A DNA stretch of 64,000 bases. It comes from Agaribacillus aureus (GTDB taxonomy: Bacteria; Bacteroidota; Bacteroidia; Cytophagales; Cyclobacteriaceae). Every line of letters starts with the position of its first letter. Positions within the stretch are counted from its first letter, which is position 1. The translations under genes were made by a program, and so were the position numbers. The notes beneath the pieces are model-generated. The model was not told where the DNA came from. It did not search any database and saw only the letters and a list, made by a program, of their open reading frames with translations. Location of the stretch: assembly GCA_030442055.1 (NCBI GenBank), contig JAUJEB010000001.1, forward strand, positions 1,922,001-1,986,000, given 5' to 3'. This document shows, in pieces, positions 53,953 through 61,765 of this stretch.

Positions 53953-54321
53953 ATGCAACGCCTATTCATCTACCTGGCACTGACAACAACGATTTTTTCC
54001 TGCCGTTCAAAATCTGAAAAGGAAAGCCTGGCCCATGGCCGGGAAATTTACATTGCCAATTGCATTAGTTGCCATGGCGACACCGGCAGTGGCGTGCCTG
54101 ATAAGTATCCCTCCTTGGTAAAAACCGACCGGATTATAGCGGCACAAACACAACGAGCGGTAAAGCTGATTAAATACGGTTCGGGTTTTGAAAACGGTAT
54201 GAGGCCGGTAGCACTTACGGATAAGGAGATTACGGAAGTAATCAATTACATTCAAAACAGCTGGGGAAACAAAGCCGATTTTATTGCACAATCCCAGGTA
54301 AAAACAATTATAAATCAATAG
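53953..54321 (+). CDS. Class I c-type cytochrome lipoprotein
   Basis: A 122-residue protein with lipobox IFSC (Cys17), a heme site CISCH (Cys37, Cys40, His41) and a likely axial Met in GMRPVALTDKEI near residue 80. It should carry one heme on the periplasmic side. It lies 3 bp before the 2Fe-2S subunit gene, so it is the probable electron acceptor of the molybdenum hydroxylase encoded downstream. Confidence 0.9.
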   Translation: MQRLFIYLALTTTIFSCRSKSEKESLAHGREIYIANCISCHGDTGSGVPDKYPSLVKTDRIIAAQTQRAVKLIKYGSGFENGMRPVALTDKEITEVINYIQNSWGNKADFIAQSQVKTIINQ

Positions 54322-54324
54322 ATC

Positions 54325-54789
54325 ATGGGAAAATATTCATTGACCGTAAATAAGAAAACTCACACGTTTGAAGTCGCTTCAGACACGCCGTTGTTATGGG
54401 TGCTAAGAGACACCTTAAAGTTATATGGCACCAAATATGGCTGCGGTATCGGACAATGTGGTGCCTGTACCGTGCACATCGATGGCCTGCCTTATCGCTC
54501 TTGCTGCATTCCCATAGAAAGTATCAAAGACCAGTCGATTGTTACCATAGAAGGCTTGTCTGAAAACGGCACCCATACGGTGCAACTGGCCTGGCAGGTG
54601 GTGGATGTTCCACAATGCGGCTATTGCCAGTCGGGGCAGATCATGACGGCAGCAGCGCTCCTGGATCGCATTCCTCAACCCACAGAAGCGGACATCAACA
54701 GGGCCATGAAAGGGAATATTTGCCGCTGTGGCACTTACGTCAGAATTAAAGAAGCCATCAAATTAGCTGCGAAAAATATTTCCTCATGA
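54325..54789 (+). CDS. 2Fe-2S small subunit of a molybdenum hydroxylase (IorA-like)
   Basis: A 154-residue protein with two 2Fe-2S binding sets: Cys40, Cys45, Cys48, Cys60 in a plant-ferredoxin fold, and Cys98, Cys101, Cys133, Cys135 in the helical domain. It matches the alpha subunit of isoquinoline 1-oxidoreductase and related aldehyde oxidases. It passes electrons from the molybdenum centre in the large subunit to cytochrome c. The stop overlaps the large-subunit start by 4 bp. There is no Tat signal on this subunit, so export with the large subunit is expected. Confidence 0.93.
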   Translation: MGKYSLTVNKKTHTFEVASDTPLLWVLRDTLKLYGTKYGCGIGQCGACTVHIDGLPYRSCCIPIESIKDQSIVTIEGLSENGTHTVQLAWQVVDVPQCGYCQSGQIMTAAALLDRIPQPTEADINRAMKGNICRCGTYVRIKEAIKLAAKNISS

Positions 54790-56996
54790 GCTTATCGAGA
54801 AGGAATTTCATAAAGGTTTCCGCCGTTACGGGAAGTGGCATTCTTTTTAGCTTCCATATGCCCAAGGCAGCGGATAATAACCCATTTGTTTTTCAGCCCA
54901 ACCTTTATATAAAAATTTCTTCAGATAATATCATTACACTCAGGATCGCCGAACAGGAGCTTGGACAAGGCGTCAGCACCAGCCTTTCCATGCTACTGGC
55001 TGAGGAACTGGAGGCGAATCTGGAAACCATTGAAACTGAATTCATCCCTTACAACAAAAACCTTCCCGATTATCAGAACGAATTTGGGCTCACCACCGGT
55101 GGGAGTGGCTCTATTGTAGCAAAATGGAAAGCTATGCGGGAAGCTGGTGCGATTGTTCGCGATATGCTGCTGGAGGCGGCCGCCAGGACCTGGAATACCT
55201 CAAAGGATAATTGCTACGCAAAAAAAAGCTTTATTCATCATCAAAAAAATAACAAAAGTCTCAGCTATGGTCAGCTGGCTGAAAAAGCCGCTCAGCTAAC
55301 GCCTCCGGAAAAGGTCGTATTAAAAACGCCGGAGGCCTATGAAATAATTGGCAGGCCCACACCCGATCTCAAAAACAAGTTTGTAGCTACGGGACAATAC
55401 AAATACAGTTTGGATGAGGAAGTGCCGGATATGGTATTTGCAGCGATCGTATTATATCCAACTAAAGATGCCAAAATCCAACAATATAACCCGTCAAAAA
55501 CATTGGCTATACCGGGTGTGTCCCGAATCGTGGAATTCCCCGGAACGCCAAAGAATGCCTCATTTAATGGCTCGGAAGCTGGCCTGGCAGTCATTGCCGA
55601 TTCTACCTGGGCCGCTATGAAAGGTAAAAAGATGCTGGAGGACAATGTAAAATGGGATTATGGGGAATACGGGAAAAAAGACATGATTTCTTTAAGGGAA
55701 GATTTTAAACAGGCTTTAAAAGAAGATTTCAAAGAGAGACACCAAAAAGGCGATGTTGACGCGGCATTCAACCGGGAAGTGACCAAAACATTGATCGTAT
55801 CTTATGAGAATCCTTATCTCGCCCACGGATTGATGGAGCCGCTAAACACCATTGCCCATGTAAAAGATAACAGCTGCGAAATTTGGGCAGGCTCCCAATC
55901 GCCTCAATATACGTGTTACCATTTAGCCAAAATTCTGGATATGCCATTGGAGCAGTTTACATTCCACCCTTATCCATCGGGAGGGGGCTTTGGGCGACGG
56001 TATTTTACAGATTTTGTAACGCAAGCCGCTTTAATTTCAAAGCAGATCGGACTTCCCGTCAAGGTCACCTGGACCCGGGAAGATGAAATTCAACACGGGC
56101 GGTATCACCCTTTCAGACAGGAACACTACCGGGGTGGACTGGACAAAGAAAACAATCTTGTGGTGGCGCATTACCGGGGCATTACCACGCACGCCTGGGG
56201 AGCCGGCGTTGATCTAATCTATCATGTACCAAACAGAAAGGTGGAATTTTCTATTCGGGATTCCCCGCTTCACTTTGGCTCATGGAGAAGTGTCGGCGCC
56301 CACATCAGCGCCTTTGGGAGGGAATGTTTTATAGATGAAATGGCGCACTTTGCCAAAAAAGATCCGGTTGAATTCAGAAAGGAATTGTTGCAAAAAATGT
56401 TGGATGAAATGACAGACGCCAACGATAATTCCGATCGTACAAAATTCAAGAAAAACCAACTACCAAGGTATCTGAAAGTAATTGATACACTACGTAAAAA
56501 AGTCAATTGGGGCAGTGTATTACCTGAAAATGAGGGCCTGGGAATAGCCATAAGCGATTATGGTTACGGGAGAGCGTTCACCAATTGGAGAAGCTCTGTT
56601 TGTGGACAGGTTGCTCACGTCGTTGTGAAAGACGGTATTTGGGAAGTCAAAAAAATCACAGTGGTAGTTGATTGCGGTACAGTGGTCAATCCAAGCGGGG
56701 CCAGGGCGCAGATAGAAGGAAGCATTTATTGGGCATTGTCACCACTCATTTATCCGGGGATTGATATCAAAAGAGGACAAGTAGCACAATCCAATTTTCA
56801 CGACTGCAAATTCCTGAGAATTGACGGCGCCCCGGAAATCGACATTTCTTTTATTTCCAGTACCGATCATCCTACAGGAATGGGTGAAACAGCGGTACCC
56901 ACGTTGACTCCTGCTATTCTGAACGGAATTTTCAACGCGTCAGGTATCAGGGTAAGAAATATTCCTGTGAAAGAACTACGTTATCGCTATGCATAA
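54786..56996 (+). CDS. Molybdenum hydroxylase large subunit 1 (IorB-like)
   Basis: A 736-residue molybdopterin-binding protein of the xanthine dehydrogenase family, IorB branch. The N-terminus is a Tat signal (SRRNFIKVS). Molybdopterin-binding segments include TTGGSGSIVAKWKAM, GGGFGRRYFTDF and the late GMGETAVPTLTPAILN with the conserved Glu. The reaction is hydroxylation of an aldehyde or N-heterocycle with water as oxygen source; the substrate cannot be read from sequence. It forms a unit with the small subunit (4-bp overlap). Confidence 0.92.
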   Translation: MSLSRRNFIKVSAVTGSGILFSFHMPKAADNNPFVFQPNLYIKISSDNIITLRIAEQELGQGVSTSLSMLLAEELEANLETIETEFIPYNKNLPDYQNEFGLTTGGSGSIVAKWKAMREAGAIVRDMLLEAAARTWNTSKDNCYAKKSFIHHQKNNKSLSYGQLAEKAAQLTPPEKVVLKTPEAYEIIGRPTPDLKNKFVATGQYKYSLDEEVPDMVFAAIVLYPTKDAKIQQYNPSKTLAIPGVSRIVEFPGTPKNASFNGSEAGLAVIADSTWAAMKGKKMLEDNVKWDYGEYGKKDMISLREDFKQALKEDFKERHQKGDVDAAFNREVTKTLIVSYENPYLAHGLMEPLNTIAHVKDNSCEIWAGSQSPQYTCYHLAKILDMPLEQFTFHPYPSGGGFGRRYFTDFVTQAALISKQIGLPVKVTWTREDEIQHGRYHPFRQEHYRGGLDKENNLVVAHYRGITTHAWGAGVDLIYHVPNRKVEFSIRDSPLHFGSWRSVGAHISAFGRECFIDEMAHFAKKDPVEFRKELLQKMLDEMTDANDNSDRTKFKKNQLPRYLKVIDTLRKKVNWGSVLPENEGLGIAISDYGYGRAFTNWRSSVCGQVAHVVVKDGIWEVKKITVVVDCGTVVNPSGARAQIEGSIYWALSPLIYPGIDIKRGQVAQSNFHDCKFLRIDGAPEIDISFISSTDHPTGMGETAVPTLTPAILNGIFNASGIRVRNIPVKELRYRYA

Positions 56997-57060
56997 AACA
57001 ATTAATACCAAACAGGCCCTTAAAGTAAAAGTCACCAGAAATAATCATTAATTAATATCC

Positions 57061-57630
57061 ATGAAAGTAAATTCCCAAATCTGCCTCCCTAAGATTTTAT
57101 GTGCTGTTATCCCTTGCCTGCTATTGCATTCAGGGCTTTATAGCCAAATTCCCGATGACATGCACAGTCCCCGGTGCAGAATGTATCAAAGAATTGGCAT
57201 GACGCAAGTGGAGATTTCTTATTCCAGGCCAAGCCTGAAGGGGAGAAATTTGTACGGTGGAATCATCGAGGAAGGCAAAGAATGGAGAACGGGTGCCAAT
57301 GCGGCTACCACTATCCGCTTTGACGATCCGGTGTTAATCAAAGGGCAACAACTAAAAGCCGGGATTTATGCACTTTATACCATTCCAAACAAAGACAGCT
57401 GGGAAGTAATTTTCAATAAAAACATCTATATAGATCCCTACAAAGGAAGAACAAAAGAGCTCGACGCTTTGCATCTTAAGATCTCGGTTTTATCAATGGA
57501 CCAGCCGGTTGAAACATTCACCATTTCCGTTTCGGATATTTCCAAGGACCATATCTCAGCAAGCATTGATTTGATGTGGGAAAATACTTTAGTCAAAATG
57601 CCATTGGAAGTACCCAGAAAATGGGGTTAA
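57061..57630 (+). CDS. DUF2911 protein
   Basis: A 189-residue exported protein (signal peptide to about 30). YSRPSLKGRNLYGGI, GKEWRTGANAATTI and AGIYALYTIP are the hallmark motifs of DUF2911, a family widespread in Bacteroidetes with no settled function. It sits between the two large-subunit genes with short gaps (64 and 22 bp), so it is cotranscribed with them, although the family occurs in many contexts and need not act with the oxidase. Confidence 0.9.
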   Translation: MKVNSQICLPKILCAVIPCLLLHSGLYSQIPDDMHSPRCRMYQRIGMTQVEISYSRPSLKGRNLYGGIIEEGKEWRTGANAATTIRFDDPVLIKGQQLKAGIYALYTIPNKDSWEVIFNKNIYIDPYKGRTKELDALHLKISVLSMDQPVETFTISVSDISKDHISASIDLMWENTLVKMPLEVPRKWG

Positions 57631-57652
57631 TAAAAACGCTTAATTCAGAGTT

Positions 57653-59872
57653 ATGACATCACGAAGAAATTTTATCAAAGTAAGTGGCCTGGCCGGAGGT
57701 GGCCTGGCAATTTCCTTGGCCGTACCAAAATACGCCAGGACGATGGCTTTCAAACCCGGCGATCGGGAAATCACCATGAATAATTTTCTCACCATAGATA
57801 CCGGTGGCAATATTACCGCCATCCTCACGAAACATGAAATGGGACAGGGAACCGGCACATCTGTACCGACCATTCTCGCCGATGAGTTAGGCGCCGACTG
57901 GTCCAAGGTGAAAATCAAAAGATCGGATTATAATCCGGTGTATTCCTGGCGCGAAATGGGCACAACCGGGGGCAGCGGATCTATAGAACGCATCTGGAAC
58001 GCTATCCGAAATGCCGGCGCAACAGCCCGTGAAATGATGAAACAGGCAGCCGCTCAGCAATGGGGGGTAGATACTATGGTTGTAAAAGCGGAAAACAGTT
58101 TTGTCATTAACCTGATCACCAAGGAAAGGCTGGAATTTGGCCAATTGGCGGAGGCGGCATCCAAACTGCCGGTTCCCGAGAAGGTAGTTTTAAAGAAACC
58201 AAAAGATTACGTCTACATCGGCACGTCGGTAAAAAATAGAATTACCCCGGAGGTGGTTGCAGGCAAAGCCAATTATGGCATAGACATGGATATTCCCAGT
58301 ATGGTATATGCCGCCATTAAACGATGTCCTGTCTTCAACGGAAAAGTTGTAACATACGATGATACCGAGGCCAGAGGTCTCAAAGGTGTTTTGGATATCT
58401 TCCCGTTGACACTATCGGAGGATGTTAAAAAAACCCTGCACCCCAAGATCGGCTATGTAGACGAAGGCGTCGTAGTGGTAGCGGATTCGACCTGGACCGC
58501 ATTTAAGGCTACCAAATTATTAAAAATAACCTGGGATCAAGGGGCCAATGGTTCAAGGAGTACCACTTCGCTGGAAAATGAAATGAAAGCAGCCAAGGAT
58601 GCCGTTTCCTTTAAATTTGAAATGGGCGACTTTGAGCAAGTATTAAACGACCGCAACAATGAAATCCTGGAAGTCGAATATAACAATCCCCACCATCCAC
58701 ACGCGCTGATGGAACCCATCAACGCTACAGCACATTTTACCGGGGAGGCATGTGAGGTCTGGGTAGGCACGCAAGACGCCGCTCAAACCAATGCCGAAGT
58801 TGCCAAGTTACTTGGCCTGCCTCGAGAAAACGTGACGGTGCACGTGCTGAATTCGGGAGGATCATTCGGGAGGCGATACCATATGGATTCTTCCATTGAA
58901 GCGGCCTTTATTTCAAGGAAAATCAATAAGCCCGTCAAAGTCACCTGGACCAGGGAAGACGAAATGATGCACGACCATTTTCAACATTGCCTGAGGAACT
59001 ATTTGACAGCTGTTATTACACCTGATAAAAGGGTGGTCGGCGTACAAAACAAAGCAATATGTACCGTTGATTATGCCATATGGAGTGAAAAATGGGATCA
59101 TTACTATGCATTTCCCAATATTCGGGGTTACCGGGCCCACGTTCCTACCCTGGTACAGCAGGGCGCCTGGCGAAGCGTCGGGGAACACTCCGGCTCTTTG
59201 GGAAAAGAATGTTTTATCGATGAGCTGGCTCACAAAACCGGGAAAGATCCCATCGATTACAGGATTGAATTACTGGGAAATGAAGTAGATTGGGGAGATC
59301 CGAAAGATTTTCCCAACTGGGTGATAAACTATTTCCTGCCAAGGAAAAAAATCATCAGGCAACGATATCTCGATACCCTCGAATACATCAGGATGCACAA
59401 TTTGTGGAAAAAGGAAATGCCTTATGGAAGGGGCAAGGGGTTTGCCATTGCTAACTTTGGGGATACCATTTGCGCTCAAATAGCGGAGGTTACGATGGAC
59501 GACTCGGAGTGTGGTTTTAGTGTAGATAAGGTCACCGCCGTGGTCTATTGCGGGATGGTGGTAAACCCTCACTTTGGAAGGGGGCAAATAGAAGGCGCCA
59601 TCATCTGGGCTTTATCAGCGGTAAAATACGGTGGCATCACGGTAGAAAATGGCGTGGTGCAAAGAACTAATTTTGACAACAATAAAGTGGTAAGAATGGA
59701 CGAAACACCAGAGATTGAGGTAATTTTTATAGAAAGCGACGAGGAGCCCTGTGGTTTAGGTGAACCGGGGACCCCCGCACTGGCGCCAGCCGTGCTTAAC
59801 GCTATATTCGATGCCAGCGGCAAAAGGATCCGAGAGATACCTGTCCGAAAAGAAATTTTTCAAAGCGCATAA
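57653..59872 (+). CDS. Molybdenum hydroxylase large subunit 2 (IorB-like)
   Basis: A 739-residue paralogue of the protein at 54786, with its own Tat signal (TSRRNFIKVSGLAGGG) and the motifs TTGGSGSIERIWNAI, NSGGSFGRRYHMD and GLGEPGTPALAPAVLN. It has no separate 2Fe-2S subunit gene, so it likely shares the single small subunit. A strong hairpin terminator follows the gene. Confidence 0.92.
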   Translation: MTSRRNFIKVSGLAGGGLAISLAVPKYARTMAFKPGDREITMNNFLTIDTGGNITAILTKHEMGQGTGTSVPTILADELGADWSKVKIKRSDYNPVYSWREMGTTGGSGSIERIWNAIRNAGATAREMMKQAAAQQWGVDTMVVKAENSFVINLITKERLEFGQLAEAASKLPVPEKVVLKKPKDYVYIGTSVKNRITPEVVAGKANYGIDMDIPSMVYAAIKRCPVFNGKVVTYDDTEARGLKGVLDIFPLTLSEDVKKTLHPKIGYVDEGVVVVADSTWTAFKATKLLKITWDQGANGSRSTTSLENEMKAAKDAVSFKFEMGDFEQVLNDRNNEILEVEYNNPHHPHALMEPINATAHFTGEACEVWVGTQDAAQTNAEVAKLLGLPRENVTVHVLNSGGSFGRRYHMDSSIEAAFISRKINKPVKVTWTREDEMMHDHFQHCLRNYLTAVITPDKRVVGVQNKAICTVDYAIWSEKWDHYYAFPNIRGYRAHVPTLVQQGAWRSVGEHSGSLGKECFIDELAHKTGKDPIDYRIELLGNEVDWGDPKDFPNWVINYFLPRKKIIRQRYLDTLEYIRMHNLWKKEMPYGRGKGFAIANFGDTICAQIAEVTMDDSECGFSVDKVTAVVYCGMVVNPHFGRGQIEGAIIWALSAVKYGGITVENGVVQRTNFDNNKVVRMDETPEIEVIFIESDEEPCGLGEPGTPALAPAVLNAIFDASGKRIREIPVRKEIFQSA

Positions 59873-59916
59873 TCACTTATGAAAAATTAAAGGTATGGTA
59901 AATTCTCTCAATACTG

Positions 59917-59962
59917 AAACACATTCAAAGGAGTCGTAATCGGCTTCTTTGAAATGTGTTTT
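59917..59962. terminator. Strong bidirectional terminator
   Basis: AAACACATT-CAAAGGAGTCG pairs with CGGCTTCTTTG-AAATGTGTTT around a TAAT loop, with one bulge and two wobble pairs, then TTTT on the plus strand and an A-run on the other side. It separates the convergent large-subunit and TlpA-like genes. Confidence 0.8.
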
Positions 59963-60025
59963 CCTCCCGGATTATACCAACAGCCACTTTCAAATCCGAA
60001 AGCGCAATTACTTCAAAAAAGATTA

Positions 60026-61123
60026 TCAAACGCCTGTCTCTCCCATCAGCTCCCGCAGCTTATTTTTCAAATCGTCTCCTCTCAAAGCTCTTCCGATGAT
60101 GATACCATTTTCATCGATGAGCACATTGTCGGGAATGCCATTTACACCATAGATAAGTGCCGCTTCATTTTCACTTCCCATCAGATCACTGACATTTTCC
60201 CAGATCAAACTATCCTTTTCAATGGCTTTTATCCAGCTGGTTCTGTCCTTGTCGAGAGACACACCCAATATTTCAAATCCCCGGTCATTAAAAGTTTTGA
60301 ATTCTCTTACAAGACTGGGGTTTGATTGCCGACAAGGACCGCACCAGGAAGCCCAGAACTCAAGTAATACATATTTCCCTTTAATATCAGAAAGCTTAAT
60401 TTTTTGGCCCTCGGAGTTTTCCTGTTCAAAATCTACATACTTATCGCCAATTTGTGGGTCCTTGTTTAAGGAAATAAACCGCGCGATGGACTTGCCATTT
60501 TCACTTTGTTTTATCTCCTCAGAGGCTAATTCAAACAATTGACTGGTTTTTTCTTTCCCCCAGGTGGTTTTATAGATATTCAGAACATGGGCGCTCACAA
60601 GAGAATTTGGGAATTCTTCAATAAAGTTCTGGTATGCCTCGCCCTCTTTTTTCCTAGTGGCATTATATTCAGCCCAAACAGAATCCCGATAAGACTTTCT
60701 CAAAGTTCTATCCCTAAGTATTTGACCAAGACTATCTTGTATTTCTCTGAAAGGTCCAGTTCTTACATACAGCAGATCATCTTCCAATTGCGTCTTGGAG
60801 CCCGTTATTTTACTGTCCATGAACTTTCCTTTTTCTCCTTCAAAGCTAATCACCTTGTTTTCAAGCCAGAAAGACTTATAATCCCTGGAGTTTTTTACAA
60901 TCAGATACACGTTGGTTGGTTTTTCAACGCTTCCGGAAAAATGGAATTTTTCGTTTAAGACAATAGTGGAATCAATGATTTTGTTATTGGTTGAAATGGT
61001 GACAACGGTGCTGTCAGGAATGTTTTTCGCGATACCATTCACTTCAAATCGCTCCTGGTTTTTGTCAGGATTGCAAGAAATCAACGGCAACAGCATCAAG
61101 GTAATTAATCCGATTCTCTTCAT
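60026..61123 (-). CDS. DUF4369-TlpA thioredoxin-like lipoprotein
   Basis: A 365-residue lipoprotein (lipobox LISC, Cys17). Residues about 25-110 are a DUF4369-type domain, followed by a helical linker, and a TlpA/AhpC-like thioredoxin fold at about 225-360 with WASWCGPC (Cys261, Cys264). It is a membrane-tethered periplasmic thiol-disulfide protein, a common type in Bacteroidetes with roles in cytochrome maturation or general reduction. It has no evident functional tie to the PadR/FtsX pair divergent from it. Confidence 0.92.
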   Translation of the reverse strand: MKRIGLITLMLLPLISCNPDKNQERFEVNGIAKNIPDSTVVTISTNNKIIDSTIVLNEKFHFSGSVEKPTNVYLIVKNSRDYKSFWLENKVISFEGEKGKFMDSKITGSKTQLEDDLLYVRTGPFREIQDSLGQILRDRTLRKSYRDSVWAEYNATRKKEGEAYQNFIEEFPNSLVSAHVLNIYKTTWGKEKTSQLFELASEEIKQSENGKSIARFISLNKDPQIGDKYVDFEQENSEGQKIKLSDIKGKYVLLEFWASWCGPCRQSNPSLVREFKTFNDRGFEILGVSLDKDRTSWIKAIEKDSLIWENVSDLMGSENEAALIYGVNGIPDNVLIDENGIIIGRALRGDDLKNKLRELMGETGV

Positions 61124-61355
61124 GATTTTGTTGTTTAGCTGGCGGTTGAAGGGTAATTGCCAGGACTTTATAAGAAATATTAAAAATAATCCGGTACTTC
61201 TTTATTGTTGATAAAGCTACTAATATTTTAAGTAGAAAAAAGCCATTTGGTCAAAATGTTCCAAGCAGGTCAGGAGGCAGTTAACGCAGCTTTATATTGG
61301 GATTGTAAGGAGCTCACCTTCAAAATAGGCACGACTGGTGTCCACCCGGATGAAT

Positions 61356-61380
61356 ATTAGTTATACTTTATATAACTAAT
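61356..61380. promoter_or_regulatory. Distal palindromic operator before padR
   Basis: ATTAGTTATA, 5 bp, TATAACTAAT is a perfect 10-bp inverted repeat. A second palindrome with the same core (GTTATACTT..ATATAAC) follows 41 bp centre to centre, about four helical turns. Probable PadR autoregulatory sites. Confidence 0.65.
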
Positions 61381-61397
61381 TCAAATACTTTCTTATA

Positions 61398-61420
61398 TTT
61401 GTTATACTTAATATAACAAA
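61398..61420. promoter_or_regulatory. Proximal palindromic operator before padR
   Basis: TTTGTTATA, 5 bp, TATAACAAA is a perfect 9-bp inverted repeat ending 5 bp before the padR ATG. It would let the repressor block translation-start-proximal transcription. Confidence 0.65.
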
Positions 61421-61425
61421 GGAAT

Positions 61426-61758
61426 ATGGGAAAAGAATATATAGGTGAATTTGAAGAATTAGTACTGCTTTTGATTGTCATGTTGAAAGATGACGCATAT
61501 GGCCTGGCTATTCGCAAAGCGTTGAAAACCCAGGCCAATCGCACAGTGACCATCGGTGCCGTACACGGCACGGTCAACCGGTTGGAAAGCAAAGGTTTTA
61601 TACGATCCAGTCTGGGAGGTGCCACAGAATTGAGAGGTGGCCGGCGGAAAAGGCTCTTTACCATTACCGCTGCCGGTAAGCGGGCTTTACAAAAAAGCCG
61701 CGATGTGAAGGTAAACCTTTGGAATCAAATACCGGAATTGGCGATCAACAAGCTCTGA
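61426..61758 (+). CDS. PadR-family transcriptional regulator
   Basis: A 110-residue winged-helix protein with the PadR layout: EELVLLLIVMLKDDAYGLAI, then TIGAVHGTVNRLESKGFI and the beta-wing RGGRRKRLFTITAAGKRAL. It is encoded 7 bp before an FtsX-type ABC permease, a pairing that is frequent in Bacteroidetes, and it probably represses this small operon through the two palindromes before it. Confidence 0.93.
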   Translation: MGKEYIGEFEELVLLLIVMLKDDAYGLAIRKALKTQANRTVTIGAVHGTVNRLESKGFIRSSLGGATELRGGRRKRLFTITAAGKRALQKSRDVKVNLWNQIPELAINKL

Positions 61759-61765
61759 ATAGCCG

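Noticed and set aside
57640-59823. Minus-strand frames opposite the second large-subunit gene
   Set aside because: They are mirror frames of a strongly conserved plus-strand gene and have no family features.
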